A DNA stretch of 48,266 nucleotides, from contig NC_049980.1 in the NCBI RefSeq assembly GCF_000003815.2, forward strand, positions 28,401,464 through 28,449,729, read 5' to 3'. The notes beneath the pieces are model-generated. The model was not told the origin of the DNA, did no database searches, and saw only the letters and a program-made list of their open reading frames with translations. Below are positions 35,930 through 47,215 of this stretch, piece by piece. This stretch comes from Branchiostoma floridae. Its lineage: Eukaryota > Chordata > Leptocardii > Amphioxiformes > Branchiostomatidae. Position numbers and translations under genes: made by a program. Every line of letters starts with the position of its first letter. Within the stretch, counting starts at the first letter, position 1.

Positions 35930-36422
35930 AGTGAATCTCTCAGAGTTGCTTCAACTCAGAAAGAGTTTTTTTGTCTCAGGCGTCACTGAACCTGTACCGG
36001 CGGGACGAAGGACAGTGTTCCAGAGTAAAGGGTCTTGAGTCACGGGTCAAACTAACAAAGTTTCACTTTCCCTTAACAATCAATCGATTGGGGAGGGGGG
36101 TATCCTTGGGGAGAAACTCCCTTAAACACAGAAACAACCTTCTATTGGGAGTAAATTGCCGAATGTGCTGCTCTCTACTTTGAGAAGTGTTTGCCCCACC
36201 CCTAAGCTAAATACCTATCTTCAAACGGCCCGCAGAGCGCCCACAAATACAGTGACAAACAGGTGACTGTTCCCTGCATTCATAACGATGACGAGTGTCA
36301 CGCCTGACTGACTGTAAACACAAATACTTGCACGACCTTTGACCACAAGTAAAAGGGCGGTGTCGTTTTAAATGCCCTGAAGCCAATGATAATGTCGCGA
36401 TGTGTCCACCTGTTGACCGTAA
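35930..36422. other. Myosin gene 5' flank
   Basis: Sequence upstream of the myosin ATG on the minus strand. In-frame TGA is met after 24 nt. No kinase-like or other coding exon is seen. No TATA box is evident. The Harbinger-like MITE at 36423-36668 lies about 500 bp from the start codon. Confidence 0.45.
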
Positions 36423-36668
36423 AGGCCCCCTCTCACTTGACGTGCGGCACGCTTGCGGCATTGCTGCGTTCGGAAGATGCTCAACGAATTTCAGAGATAA
36501 AGAACGAATTTTCTTACTTGTTGTGTATTTTGTGGTCTTCTATGTCACACTTTTACGTATTGCGCAATATCTGAATTATAACAAATCGGAGAAAATAACA
36601 AAACAGTACCGCAGTGAACGAACGCAGCAATGCCGCAAGCGTGCCGCACGTCAAGTGAGAGGGGGCCT
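36423..36668. mobile_element. Harbinger-like MITE, perfect 50-bp terminal inverted repeats
   Basis: The left arm 36423-36472 and right arm 36619-36668 are exact reverse complements over 50 bases (ends AGGCCCCCTCTCACTTGACG). TAA directly flanks both ends (36420-36422, 36669-36671). A 3-bp TWA duplication is typical of PIF/Harbinger. The 246-bp body is AT-rich and non-coding. Perfect arms suggest recent insertion, close to the myosin promoter. Confidence 0.8.
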
Positions 36669-36671
36669 TAA

Positions 36672-37714
36672 GTTAGACAGCAATAGGTGGATGACTCCCT
36701 CCTCTGACGTGTAGCTGTTAATTAAAGATTATTCTGTTTCTATTTTTACGTGCTTCTGGCTAGGGCAAAGCTTCCTTCAGGGGCATCCCACCCAGGTAAG
36801 ACAAAGAGGTGCACGGCACTAGTGCGGTCGGCGGTGGAGGTGAATATAATAATAGTGAATGCAATAATAAAAAAAAAGTGATTACAAAAATGGTGAAGTG
36901 ATGGCCGCACTAATGGTCTATATCTACATTTGGGGGACGGGGAGGTTTTGGATTAAGTCATATTATATATAAAGACATGTAATTTACACATTCAAACAAA
37001 TGTTACGGGTATGCTATAAGTGGTGTTGCATAAGTCATTATTTATTGCGCCTTTTCATTGAGCATGTCAAAGTTGTAACGTTACAGGTGATTGATTCCAA
37101 ATTTAAGCTCAGGGAGGAAGTTCGAACGGTCCAGCTGGGGTATACGGGTACTTTCAAAAAGACCAGAGCACAGTAATGTCATGCCATGCACGAGTGACGA
37201 TATTTAATGAGGATTCAAAGTAACCGGTGGACTTACAAACATCACTTTATTAACACCAAGAATACACCAAGTAGATACCAAAGCTTCCGCATGTGCTACA
37301 TGGCCTTTTTTTCACTTTGTCTGACCTTCTGATCCCTAGGACAGTTTATCACATCTAATATATAAGTATACGCAAGTATATCTTGAGTATACGCACATAT
37401 TACATCTTAAGTACTCAACTATATTCTACTTCTTTGAAGTAACTCGTAGTAGATCCTATCTCGCATAGATAAGATGTACAATACTTGGTTCCACCGAACA
37501 ATCATTTATAACTTTTTTTAAATTCATGACTTTTTTACCACATCAAATACATTCTCATAGGACGGTAAGGAAACACAAGGTACGGAAATCTACGACCTGA
37601 CACAAATCAAGCACGAAATTGCGTCTTTCCCCTATGAAGTGCAGTATATTAGATTATTGGAAAATCTTGCTAATCTAGGTATCGCCGACTTTGATATACT
37701 GCGTTTTGCCTACA
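36672..37714. other. Intergenic, no gene recognised
   Basis: Nothing coding is seen. It is AT-rich with short A-tracts and TATA-like runs around 37370-37390. Confidence 0.5.
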
Positions 37715-38290
37715 GGGTATAACCTGAGGCATGACACATGTCAAAGTGCCCTTTCCAGAGATTCACACAGGATTGACCTTATATTTGTGATCGATAGTTA
37801 CGTAATAGCCTGACGTCAGGAATTCGAAACAGCGCAGGCCCTAGACACGTATAAACGATATTGCACCTTTTGCGAGGCAAGTGGTGCAGAAAAATGCTCT
37901 CCTCAGGGCACAACCTGAGCCAAGCGACATCAGAGTGCAATTTCCGGAGATTCATCAAGGATTGATTTTATCTTTTTGATCGATAGTTACGCAATAGCTG
38001 GACGTTAGGGATTCAAAATAGCGTTGGCCCTAGACACTTATATACGCATTAAAGATTGCACCTTTTGCGAGGTAAATGGTCCAGAAAAATACACTCTTCA
38101 GGTCATAACCTGAGCCAATAGGACATGTATAAGTGCCCTTTTCGGGGATTCACGACGAATTCATCTTGTCTTTGCTACGAGACGGCTTGACGCCAGGGAT
38201 TCGAAACAGCACAAGCTCTAAACACATATGCCTACAAAGTTTCAACTTTAAAAGCAAGTGAAATGGTCCGGAATGATGTGGTATCCTAAA
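37715..38290. repeat. Diverged tandem repeat, about 190-bp unit, 3 copies
   Basis: Copies begin near 37715, 37908 and 38102. Each starts with an AACCTGAG.C block, then RAGTGC..TTTCC(A/G)GAGATTCA, GATCGATAGTTACG, GGCCCTAGACAC and TTGCACCTTTTGCGAGG; the third is the most diverged. There is no shared open frame. It is an old tandem array or a structured non-autonomous element. Confidence 0.7.
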
Positions 38291-38697
38291 CGCATTGGCT
38301 AGTTATTGACATCCTGTTACGCAATGTTACGACGACAACACATGGTAGTAGATAAGACAACTTGCCTTACGAATGCAAGGGGATATTCTGGTACCTCTTT
38401 CGTACACACTTGAAACTCAGTATGATTCGTCCCTTACTCTACTTAAGTGACAAATGTTTTTAAGTCCTCACTTGTATAGCGGAATTGAAAATGTGGACTG
38501 TAAGTCTCTGTTTTGTTCGGAGAGTGATGTATGACTACGGGCTGAAATTACGAGACTGACTGTAACGTTCTGAAGTAACAGCACCTGTGCGGTTAATCAC
38601 TGTAAACATTTTTTCTATTTTGATTTTAGACAGAGGCGAACAATGTGGCACTGTACTCAAGTTTTGTAACTTATATACAGAAGGTAAAGTAAATCAT

Positions 38698-38860
38698 TTC
38701 CTTTACTTCCCCGACCGAAGTCAGGTACCCATTTTTACACCTGGGTGAAGTGAGGAAGGTCGTTTTAAGTGCCTTTCCCAAGGGCACCACATCGAGAGCA
38801 CGGCGAGTATCGAACTCGGGACCTATAGATCCCGAGCCGAACGCCACACACGACGCCACT
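38698..38860 (-). mobile_element. tRNA-derived SINE-like copy
   Basis: On the minus strand the copy starts with a tRNA-like part. GTGGCGTTCGG resembles an A box, and GAGTTCGATAC fits the B box GGTTCRANNCC with changes. It is followed by CCCTTGGGAAAGGCACTT and CACCCAGGTGTAAAAATGGG blocks. This order (tRNA head, conserved body) fits a SINE. It lies 100 bp downstream of the receptor stop codon, probably within its 3' region. Confidence 0.6.
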
Positions 38861-38958
38861 GTAAACATTTGTTGTTAGTTTATTGAATAAGTGAGGCCAA
38901 ATGTGTTCAGCGCCGTTAAACGGGAAGTGCTACTTCTACTGCACATGGACTGGAAACT

Positions 38959-40668
38959 TCACAGCACGTGTTCATAAAGAGTCCGGCTGCTACCAGCCTG
39001 GATGTGTGTAGGATCGCGGGACTCTGATCTGGCGATTGTCGCGCCTGCCGTCAGGCGTCCCATCTCCGTGCCGTCCAGTCTGGTGGTGTTTCGTGCCTTC
39101 TGGGTTTCTTTCCGTCGCCCGAAGATGCTGGACAGGCAGTCAGACTTGGTGTTGAAGTAGAGGAAGACGAACGGGTTGGTTGCTGTGTTGGCGCTGGCGA
39201 AGATGCCCAAAACTCCGACGACCTGCATAAAGAGAGAGTTGAAAACAAATCAAGACCGATTTTAATTGATTGCCCTCTATGAATTGCATTCCAATCAGGT
39301 ATTGGCATTTACTACCCAGGTATTAGTATTTACTGATATGTCGCAACGTTCTGATTTCTTTTTCAGACTTTATCCCCGAAACGTGCACCAGGCAGAATGT
39401 CTCAAATACAGAGCAATGTAGCTAACGCATCGTCCTGTAAAACCTTCTGGTTGATTTCGTAGGCTTATCTTTGCTTACTGTGATGTCATCATCAAGCATC
39501 ACACAAGTCCCGTAACAGTTCTCAGTATCAGATCAAATAGCGTGATACGTCGATGAAGGTCGGACATGCCAAATAGAAGGTACTCGAGCAATTGGATATG
39601 ATCTTGGAACTGTCGGACGTTTCAATGTCAGGGAAGAACGATAGTGGGTACGGGTGCTATATGGAACGTCTAACCGTTTTCAGAATCATATCCAGTTGCT
39701 CGAGGAGCTGCTATTTGGCAAATAGTATGATGTTTGATAGTACTCACTCTCATGTCCAGCGTTGCTGGATCTCCAAACGCCGTCCACATCTCCACGATGA
39801 AGTACGGCGTGCCGCAGATGATGAAGGTCAGGATGATGACCATCGTCATCTTCAACGTCTTCATCTTGGCGCGGATCATCGCATCGTTGTTGTTGCTCTG
39901 GATGTAAATCCTGTTGCTTCTGCTAGTGGACAGCGGCGACTTGCCGTCCCGCACCCTGTCGGAGATCTTCTTCAGGATCCTGGCGTAGGCGACAATGATG
40001 ATGAGCAGGGGGACCGAGAAGAGCACCATGGCAACGTACGTGATGTACGCCTGCAGGTGCCATCTCTCCACCTCGCTGAATATCGCCTTGCAGAAGCTTT
40101 CACCCGTCGGCAACGTCACCTCTCTGAAGATGTAGGCTTGCGGTAAGGAGCAGACCAGGGCGACGGAGTACGCGGCGACGATCATCCGCTTCGCCGGGAG
40201 CGCGACCTTCATGGGGCTGCGGATGGCGTGGTGGCGGTCGATGGCAATCACTACGAGCATGTTGCTGGAAGCCATCAGCCCAAGAGCCTGTCCTACCTTG
40301 ATGACCTTACACATGACGTTTCCGGCGAACCATCGCTCCTCCAGGGACTCCCAGATGATCTGGGTCAGCATGGTGACCGTCACCACCGACAGATCGGCGA
40401 TAGCCAGACCGAGGATCATGTAGTTCACGTTGGACTTGCGACGGCGATTCCGCCACATCCAGGCGAAGACCAACATGTTTCCGACCACGCCGAACACCAC
40501 CATGATAGACAGCGTGAGGATGCGGACGTTCGCATCGTGTTTGAGAGTTAGCGATGCGAACGTCGGGGTGGCGTTTGCCGCTGGGAAAGTATCGTTGTCA
40601 TCGAAGTAATAGTCGTCAAGAAACGGACCAGTAGCTGACCGATTCCCCATACGGCTGGAATTGGCCAT
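38959..40668 (-). CDS. Rhodopsin-family peptide receptor, GnRH/corazonin/vasopressin-like, 2 exons, 394 aa
   Basis: Exons 39748-40668 and 38959-39222, joined in phase 0 (DMR|VVG) by GTGAGT and TTATGCAG. The ATG at 40668 has a strong ACCATGG context. A CAG just upstream could be the acceptor of a 5' UTR exon. The N-terminus has four N-glycosylation sequons and no clear signal peptide. TM1 has GN, TM2 LAIADLS, TM3 ends IDRHHAI, TM4 ends in CSLPQAYIF, TM5 has FSVPLLIIIVAY, TM6 has FIICGTPYFIVEMW and TM7 SANTATNPFVF, followed by a Ser/Thr/Arg-rich tail. SLPQ, C..P and W..F patterns place it with GnRH/AKH/corazonin and vasopressin/oxytocin receptors, which couple mostly to Gq. The ligand is not deducible. 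Odd features: DRH for DRY, CGTP for CWTP, NPFVF for NPxxY, and no TM4 Trp. Confidence 0.9.
39567..39720. mobile_element. Fold-back element in receptor intron
   Basis: Arms 39567-39622 and 39664-39720 are inverted copies (TGCCAAATAG, CTCGAGCAATTGGATATGAT). The arm core is related to the dispersed repeats at 17861 and 47070. It ends only 27 bp from the 3' edge of receptor exon 1. Confidence 0.7.
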
Positions 40669-41829
40669 GGTTGCACCTGGACGGGAATACAACGGTCAAT
40701 GAGCACAATGCGTAGTGTCGATTGCGCTATAAATTAATCATGGCAGTGACGAATGGACTAGCTACACCTGCCAGAAGGGGCAATTTACCAGACATGGTAC
40801 ATGGTATCATACTACATTTAGACTTAACAATTCTAACAACTTGAATTCACATTAAGTTTTGTAACGTAAATCCCCTATGATACTCTGTGTTGTTCGTCCG
40901 TCGAGTCGACGAGGACCGCTTTCGTCATCATACTCTACTCCATACAGCAAGCTCATACATAGGTAACATAGACTCAGCCGGCAAGCCATGACCTAAATCG
41001 AACAGTTTTCGAACAGGTTTTCTATGCAGTTCGAATCGCTCCGCGGTCCTTAGCAACACGTTGCTAAGGAAACGCTTCTAGCGCGTCAGGTGGATGGAAT
41101 TTCATCCGAGTTTTACAGCTGCTTTAGACCTGATTGCCGGCCTTTCTACCAAGATTGCGTTATATGTGTCATAGAGGAATATCATGTAATCTCGATATGA
41201 TCCATTTTTGTGGGGTTTTATAACTATTATGTCTAGTTTCCTGATCATATTTGTTACACAGTGAAATTGACAAAATGGTGGTGCCATTATGAGCTAAATT
41301 TTCGACGAATTTGAATATCGGGGCAAATGCAATACGCCTTCGATTCTCTTGTCAATGACTAGTGCGCCAGAATTGTTGAATCTTCTACTATACCTCTTGT
41401 GAAAATCTTGTTGGTTTGAAATCTGGGAAGGTTTGTAATTCCATTTTTACTGAGGTCACCTTTTTGACTGTTTCAAATCCAAATGTTGCAAGTCGTTGGT
41501 TTGGTTGATTCGAGTGCAATCGACTTTTAACACAAGTATCGGCACCAATTATATCTCTCCAGTGTTTTCAAAGGATGCTTAAAGAAAAACTACACGTGAA
41601 GACGGAGTGAATTAGCAAATGGGGTCTTAGTTTTACGGTAACTAGTACGTAAATACAATGGTGCGGGTCCGTCGTGCGCTCTGTGGAACGGGCGCTGATG
41701 CCAGCGCTGAAGCGTTCCTTTTCGGACGCCTCTGATGAGGTGGCCTCGCGCGGTTCAAATTTAAGCCTTTTTCGCCCTCGAAATTGATAATATGCCATAT
41801 ACCACCTGAAAGAAGAGACTTCGGTGCAT
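40669..41829. other. Receptor 5' flank, no gene recognised
   Basis: Apart from the X-box-like palindrome, no coding exon is visible. Short open frames (for example 41568-41798, minus) look random. Confidence 0.5.
41048..41073. promoter_or_regulatory. RFX X-box-like palindrome upstream of receptor gene
   Basis: CCTTAGCAAC-AC-GTTGCTAAGG is a perfect inverted repeat with 10-bp arms. Extended on the right it reads GTTGCTAAGGAAAC (41060-41073), which fits the X-box pattern GTNRCC/Y..RGNAAC of RFX factors. It lies about 380 bp upstream of the receptor ATG, with a CpG-containing neighbourhood. Confidence 0.45.
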
Positions 41830-42690
41830 TTTACGCACTAGATTTCCTTTCGTTCTGAAATCTGTTGTGAGGTAAAACGCAGCGGGGAACTTGCGCTAAA
41901 ATCAACTGATTTCAGATCATATCATCAAACGGGTAGAGGTAAAAGTCGGTTTAAAAATTACGTAGGAGTAAAATGGAAACCTTAAAAATTGTAAACGTGA
42001 TGAAATATTGATTGTACATAGTTGTAAACTCGAGCGACAAGCTTTTTGGTAGGTAGTCCCGACGCCCGGGGTTCATGGAACGTACAACTATCTCGAAACG
42101 GCGCGCTGTTCGCTACGGCAGTCAGTCAGAAATTTTGAAGTTAGATTTAGATCACTTCGGGTTGGTATATTGACTTGAAACTCGGAATTCATAAACTAGG
42201 GACCACCGTAAACAAAATTCCGGTCATTAACTTTAAGATTTACGGAGAGAGGATCTGTCCCGGTTGGATAACTGCTAAATCGTCAAACCCGGTGCGTTCT
42301 ATTCTGGAACCAAAATTATGTCATGACTTCACGGAATATCGGGGCAAATGCATTACGTCTCAAAAATCTGTGATCAATCTTATACTTTCAGAAACTAGAA
42401 GGTTTGCTCTTTCATACGCAGGAGATTTCCTGTTGGTTTGACATCTACAACAGGTTCAAAACAACAGGGGAATTTACGCGAAAGTCACCTGATTTGGGGT
42501 CGTATTTGTGACAGGAAAACGATACACAATCGGTTCAAAAATCTATATGAGCTAAAAAGGAGGCTAAAATATTGTGAATGACAAGAAATTGAGAAGATAC
42601 GCAGTTGTATACTCCAGCGACAAGCTTTCTTGTGAGGGTTGTTGACACCCGGAGTCATGGAACGGACTACTTTCTCTCGCGGAAGGAAAA
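41830..42690. repeat. Diverged tandem duplication, period about 585 bp
   Basis: 41830-42105 and 42415-42690 align along their length: GATTTCCT, GCGGGGAA/CAGGGGAA, TCA.CTGATTT, GTTGTA.ACTC.AGCGACAAGCTTT and CCCGG.GT.CATGGAACG occur in the same order. AATATCGGGGCAAATGCA also occurs at 41316 and 42341. Strong divergence makes this old. It is non-coding by frame. Confidence 0.55.
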
Positions 42691-43678
42691 GAAAACTGCA
42701 TAGAACTCTCGGCATGGCGTGGCGGCTGAGACTCAACAATTCCATACTATACCGAAAAGAACCTTAGTGGTAACGCGAAGTGTTTATTACCCCTACTTCA
42801 CCTACTTTTAAATCTTGAGGCAACTCTTTGTGTATTCGCAACGGTAAAGGCTAATGAATCTCTTGTTTCCTATCGTGTGTCTGACGTGTGTTATAAACGA
42901 GCAGAGAGAATATGTAACATTCTCTTCATTAGGAAAACAAATGGGGTACTTGATCATCCCGAGTCCACGGTTCAAGGCAATGTCCCACTAAAATTGAGGC
43001 ATTCGATCAACTTCACTTCTTATAGTCGACTGTTAGCAAAATGACATTTCTGATGATTATCCTGGAATGGTTCCAAAGATGTCCTTCTGACGAATGTATC
43101 TTAGAATCCTGTTGAATACTTGCTAAAGAATTGGTGTAAAAGTTACCCATTATAAGACTGGAGACCAAGTAGCCAGAGTCTAGGATAGATATGGGTGGGA
43201 CAAATAACTAGAGTTAACAAGATCAATGGTCTTGGCGAGTGTCTGCGAAGCTAAATGTGTTCCCAAGGAGCGATGTCATCAGGTGGTAAGTGCAAATACA
43301 GGAAGAAACTCTCTATGCTGGTGATAAACATTACAATTAGGAATTTTTAAGCTCAAAATCCATCGACTGCTGAGCGGTTTTCCCGAACGCTATCAGAAAA
43401 TGAGATCGAGATTCCATCAACCATGTACGGGCGTGAAATATAGATCGGATGGAGGATCTAAGGCAAGGGGCGCGTGGGTGAATCCTGGGGAATAAGTCAC
43501 ATTTTGTGTGTCCAATGTTTCATATGAGACACGCTTATCTGTTACAGATACGGTGACGTGATAACAATGGGAGTAAATATGATCGAAAATAGATACAAAA
43601 ACGATATTCATTCTGAGACCGATGTAATCAACTAGTCAGGGTTAACTTTCGTCATTTCCGTATCAGAACCCGACTTAC
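42691..43678. other. Intergenic, no gene recognised
   Basis: I see no coding exon or clear repeat. Frames are short and without family resemblance. Confidence 0.45.
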
Positions 43679-45590
43679 CTCCAAAGGGTTCAAAGTAATG
43701 GTGTACTTTCTTGATATATTGCTCAGGGGCATACATGCACTTAAATGGTACGAGCTCGAGCTGATGAAAGGAAACATGATGCAGANNNNNNNNNNNNNNN
43801 NNNNNNNNNNNNNNNNNNNNNNNNNNNNNNNNNNNNNNNNNNNNNNNNNNNNNNNNNNNNNNNNNNNNNNNNNNNNNNNNNNNNNAGACAAAGAGGAGAC
43901 TGGGCGCAGTCGAGGGAAGGGTTTTTCCTTGCGAGTTCCATGTAAGACCTTTGCACATATTTAGGTAGGTCATCCCAATGGTATTGGTTGGTATTGTAAC
44001 AGTAAGGCCAAATTCTCCTGGGCAACCATCTGAAAGTTTGAAAGTGTCCTCAGGCTGAAGTGAAACACCAAAACTTCCACCATCATTCTCCACACATCCG
44101 CTGCAAACAGTGGCCTCGTCCCAAAATAGCACTATCGAACACGGTCCATTTTCTCCGACCACTCCGTGAACTCCGTTGATATCGGAAGACTGGCGACGAG
44201 ACCCGAAGGCTCGGTCATGTGCGTTAGGCTTTCCATTATCAGGTACAAGTTGATCCTCAGAAACTTCAAATCCAAGCCGAATTAGTTTTGAACGGCGCCA
44301 GCCTACGTAACAACATTGATTTTGTTAAATGGGACGAACAATGGACGCACAAATAACAGCCCGATCATCCTTGCAGTCTTGAAGTCCGCTGAAAAATCCA
44401 TCGACTGCAATTGTCTTATCGAAGATCGTAGATTGCCGGTGCGAAACACAGACGTTCAACGTCGGGACAAAAGATGGACCATTACCTAGTGAAATAATCC
44501 TGTTTAAATCCTTATCTGGTGCTAGAACGATAAAGTGCCTTCCAGAAAATAGTGCGTGAGAGTCAAATCAGGACCGTTTCCAGCATATCCTCATGGCCTT
44601 TTAATTCTCATGCGACTAAACTTTCTAGACAATTGATCTTCTAGGAGCTGTGAGAGTTGCAACGCCTAAAACTTTTGCCATAATCTGACTTTCTTTCCAA
44701 GTTCTACCTATTTAGTCGTAATCTTTCCAGGTTATTGGACAGTAAACATTGTTAGGTCAGTGAAAATGGGTTATTAAGGCTGCCTTGAACGACCTACCGG
44801 AATGTTTTCATTGCGCCTCAGCGTTTCAAGACGAGCAGGCTTGATTGGGAGCGTGATCCTAAAGGCAGGGTATAGTTTTAAAACGACCAGTCAAACGATG
44901 TCTGCTTTTATTGCTACCATTAGTGTTTTCTATGGCAGTGCAGAAGGATCCGCCATCTGGCATTAACAAATGTTGACCATATATCTTATTTATCCCCTAT
45001 CTAGTTATTTAATGAGACACATAAATACCCGCTGTTCATGGTATGCGCTACTTACAGAGCATAGCAGCATCGTCAATAATGAAGAATGTGAAGTAGTGCG
45101 TGCTAAATGGGTCCCAAATGACATTGCTTCCTGTTTTACCTGGGATTTCATAAAGAACTGCCAGGAAATCTAATCCCGCTGCGAGATTGTACCCCATATT
45201 GGAACTGAACCGGGGGCGAATTATTTTGTTTAATTCAGGCACCTTGCCCATCTATACAAATGGACAAAATGAATACATAACACTATATAACAATATGCCT
45301 GTAACCTAACTTATAAATGAAATACATTTCCAGGTTTACATATAACCTTCAGAAAGTGCTGTGGTTGCAAAAATCTGAATAATTGAATTTTTATCAGAGA
45401 AGTAGAGAAACAAATTGATGTGCCGGCGTCTAGCATCAAACTTGTCGATCTCGTTACTGGCAAATATGTAACTGCTCAAATATAAGTATGTGAAAAATGA
45501 AGCTGATTCAAGAAATATTCCGTTACGAAAAGGGTTTCCGAGTTCTCGAAGGAACATATCATCAACGGCTGTATCAAATTTTTCATCCTC
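43679..45590 (-). CDS. Unrecognised multi-exon protein, partial, interrupted by assembly gap
   Basis: Exon-like frames on the minus strand: about 45345-45590, 45056-45251, 44351-44485, and 44302 through the gap to 43679. The last three join in phase 1 (T|GT, T|GC) with good signals (CTCT|GTAAGT, CACTAG|GT, ATTT|GTGCGT, ACGTAG|GC), and the end has GGAG|GTAAGT. The joint between the first two is not in phase, so that boundary is uncertain. Protein features: aromatic-rich N-part (FDARRRHINLFLYFSDK), TGSNVIWDPFSTHYF, several Cys (VPTLNVCV, GLQDCKDD, EATVCSGC, SDGCPGEFG), and GKPNAHDRAFGSRR. Phase-1 introns and paired Cys suggest an extracellular protein. I recognise no family. It is AT-richer than the neighbouring genes. 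It could also be a decaying gene. Confidence 0.45.
43786..43885. other. Assembly gap (100 N)
   Basis: A run of exactly 100 N, so the true size is unknown. It falls inside the unrecognised gene, between a Cys-rich exon part and the segment ending HHYFEPFG. Confidence 0.95.
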
Positions 45591-47069
45591 CTACCATTTG
45601 AAAATAGTAAATGTAAGCCATTATCGGGCTTCCAGAAAATAGTGCGCTTTCCGCGCGATTGGATTCAACAAATTACAAAGTCACCCTTCCGACAGCTGTA
45701 TATCTTACGAAGTAATTAAGACGTAATGAGATGGAAATGCGCGAGGAGAATCGTTAAATCCGCTATGAACCTGAGCCAGTTCACACCAGGCTTTAAACGA
45801 CTACCCATCAAACTGGTGTGTTAAAGACCCCGCTCAGATAGATCGCACTACACCCGCGCTGTGACAAACATTGGGTTTTTGCAACCCTTAGTTTTATAAT
45901 TGTAAAAGTGTGACTGATAAAACAATAAGACATACATAAGTTTTGTTGAGCTATCTGTTGAATTCTAAGTGATGGCGCGATCGCATTGAGTTCGCCGCCC
46001 ACCATGGCCATGGGGTGTTACGCCGAAAGGAATCTGGTTTGGTTTGGTTTATCCGGTTTTCTCAGGCCGGACCTCCGCTTTGTAACAGAGCCACCAGACA
46101 GCTGTCTACAATCTAGACTAGTATATTTGATTCAAGTAGGCAGAACGGCTCTTTGCCTTTGAGCAGACAGATAAATGAAAGGTCTAATAGAAGACAAGCT
46201 GGTCTACAAGATAACTTCAATACCACGAACATGACTACTTTATCAGGATGGACCTCAAGCGTGAAACCTGCCCGATAGAATCAGGACGAAGTTTCCCACA
46301 TCCAGTGTTTCCGTGAAACTATCGGGTCAGCAGATTGGCACTCATCTATCTAACCATTCCACCATTTGACCTTGCTGTATCGCGCTGCGACCAAAAATTT
46401 GACAGATCCATCAACGAATTTCATAGCTATAGATAAGGCAAATCTCTAAACGCCTTGTTTTTTATTCTCTTTTCAGTCACGGTGGTATATTTTGCGTGGC
46501 ATTCCGATTATGGGGTCAAGCGTTACACAAATCCAATTAAGGTCGCAGCGAGGTAGCAGCGCGATCACTGCCTAGTGGAATATGAGGGGCAGGAGAACTG
46601 AAACTTGGGGCTGGCTCCACAACAATGTCTGATGATGATTTTGTCGAATTGACATAGAACCCTGCCTGCTACTTTGTAAAAGAAAATTCGCATATCAACC
46701 TTTAATTGTTGTATGTACGGGCGTTATTGGCTGTGTCTCATTAGGCTTGACCACCGATGGCATCGGCAATGACATTCGTTAGATAGCAGATAACTATCCA
46801 CTGCGTACTGTTGGATTTTTCAGACGCATGGTGAAGATGGTACTCTGCCCTAAAGCCTTTGTGTAATGAAGTACCAGATAAGTCCAGGTGAGTGCAAAGA
46901 TAAGATGACCGAGAGATACGAACACCAATATCCTGTGGATGGTGGCGTCTAGACTCACTCTTGTACAAGTCGATTCAACTTCTTGTTCAATCAGGCATGG
47001 CGTCAAGATGGTGTCACGGAGGCCCTTTGGTTTGGGTTGGTGACGCAGAACCAACAGGTTGAAAAGCAG
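45591..47069. other. Intergenic, no gene recognised
   Basis: CTTCCAGAAAATAGTGCG occurs at 45629 and again at 44539, a short dispersed repeat. A minus-strand frame at 46794-47054 includes a hydrophobic stretch (HRILVFVSLGHLIFALTW) with a donor-like GTGAGT inside it. It resembles no family I know and may be chance. Confidence 0.4.
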
Positions 47070-47215
47070 TTATTCAAACAACTGGATATGATTTTGGAAA
47101 CGGTAACCCGTTCAGACGGTTTTCATGCAGCCATATCCGATGTCTTTCGTCAGTGACACTGGAGAAATCTTGTTGGAGATAGTTAACATATCCTAGCTGT
47201 GAATGGATATGCAAA
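47070..47215. repeat. Dispersed repeat copy (AACTGGATATGATTTTGGAAA family)
   Basis: Second full copy of the family seen at 17861-17996, in the same orientation, with the same block order over about 140 bp. Confidence 0.65.

Noticed and set aside
35930-36420. Search for an N-terminal kinase exon of a class III myosin
   Set aside because: In-frame TGA 24 nt upstream of the ATG and no kinase motifs in the 5' flank.
36400-36714. 104-codon plus-strand frame
   Set aside because: Covers the Harbinger-like MITE; coding appearance comes from its inverted repeats.
38770-38840. Possible tRNA gene
   Set aside because: Only A- and B-box-like parts; no complete cloverleaf; fits a SINE head better.
40228-40551. 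His/Asp-rich plus-strand frame
   Set aside because: Antisense of receptor exon 1.
46794-47054. Minus-strand frame with a hydrophobic helix
   Set aside because: Single frame with no partner exon, no recognised family and a donor-like site in its middle; may be chance.
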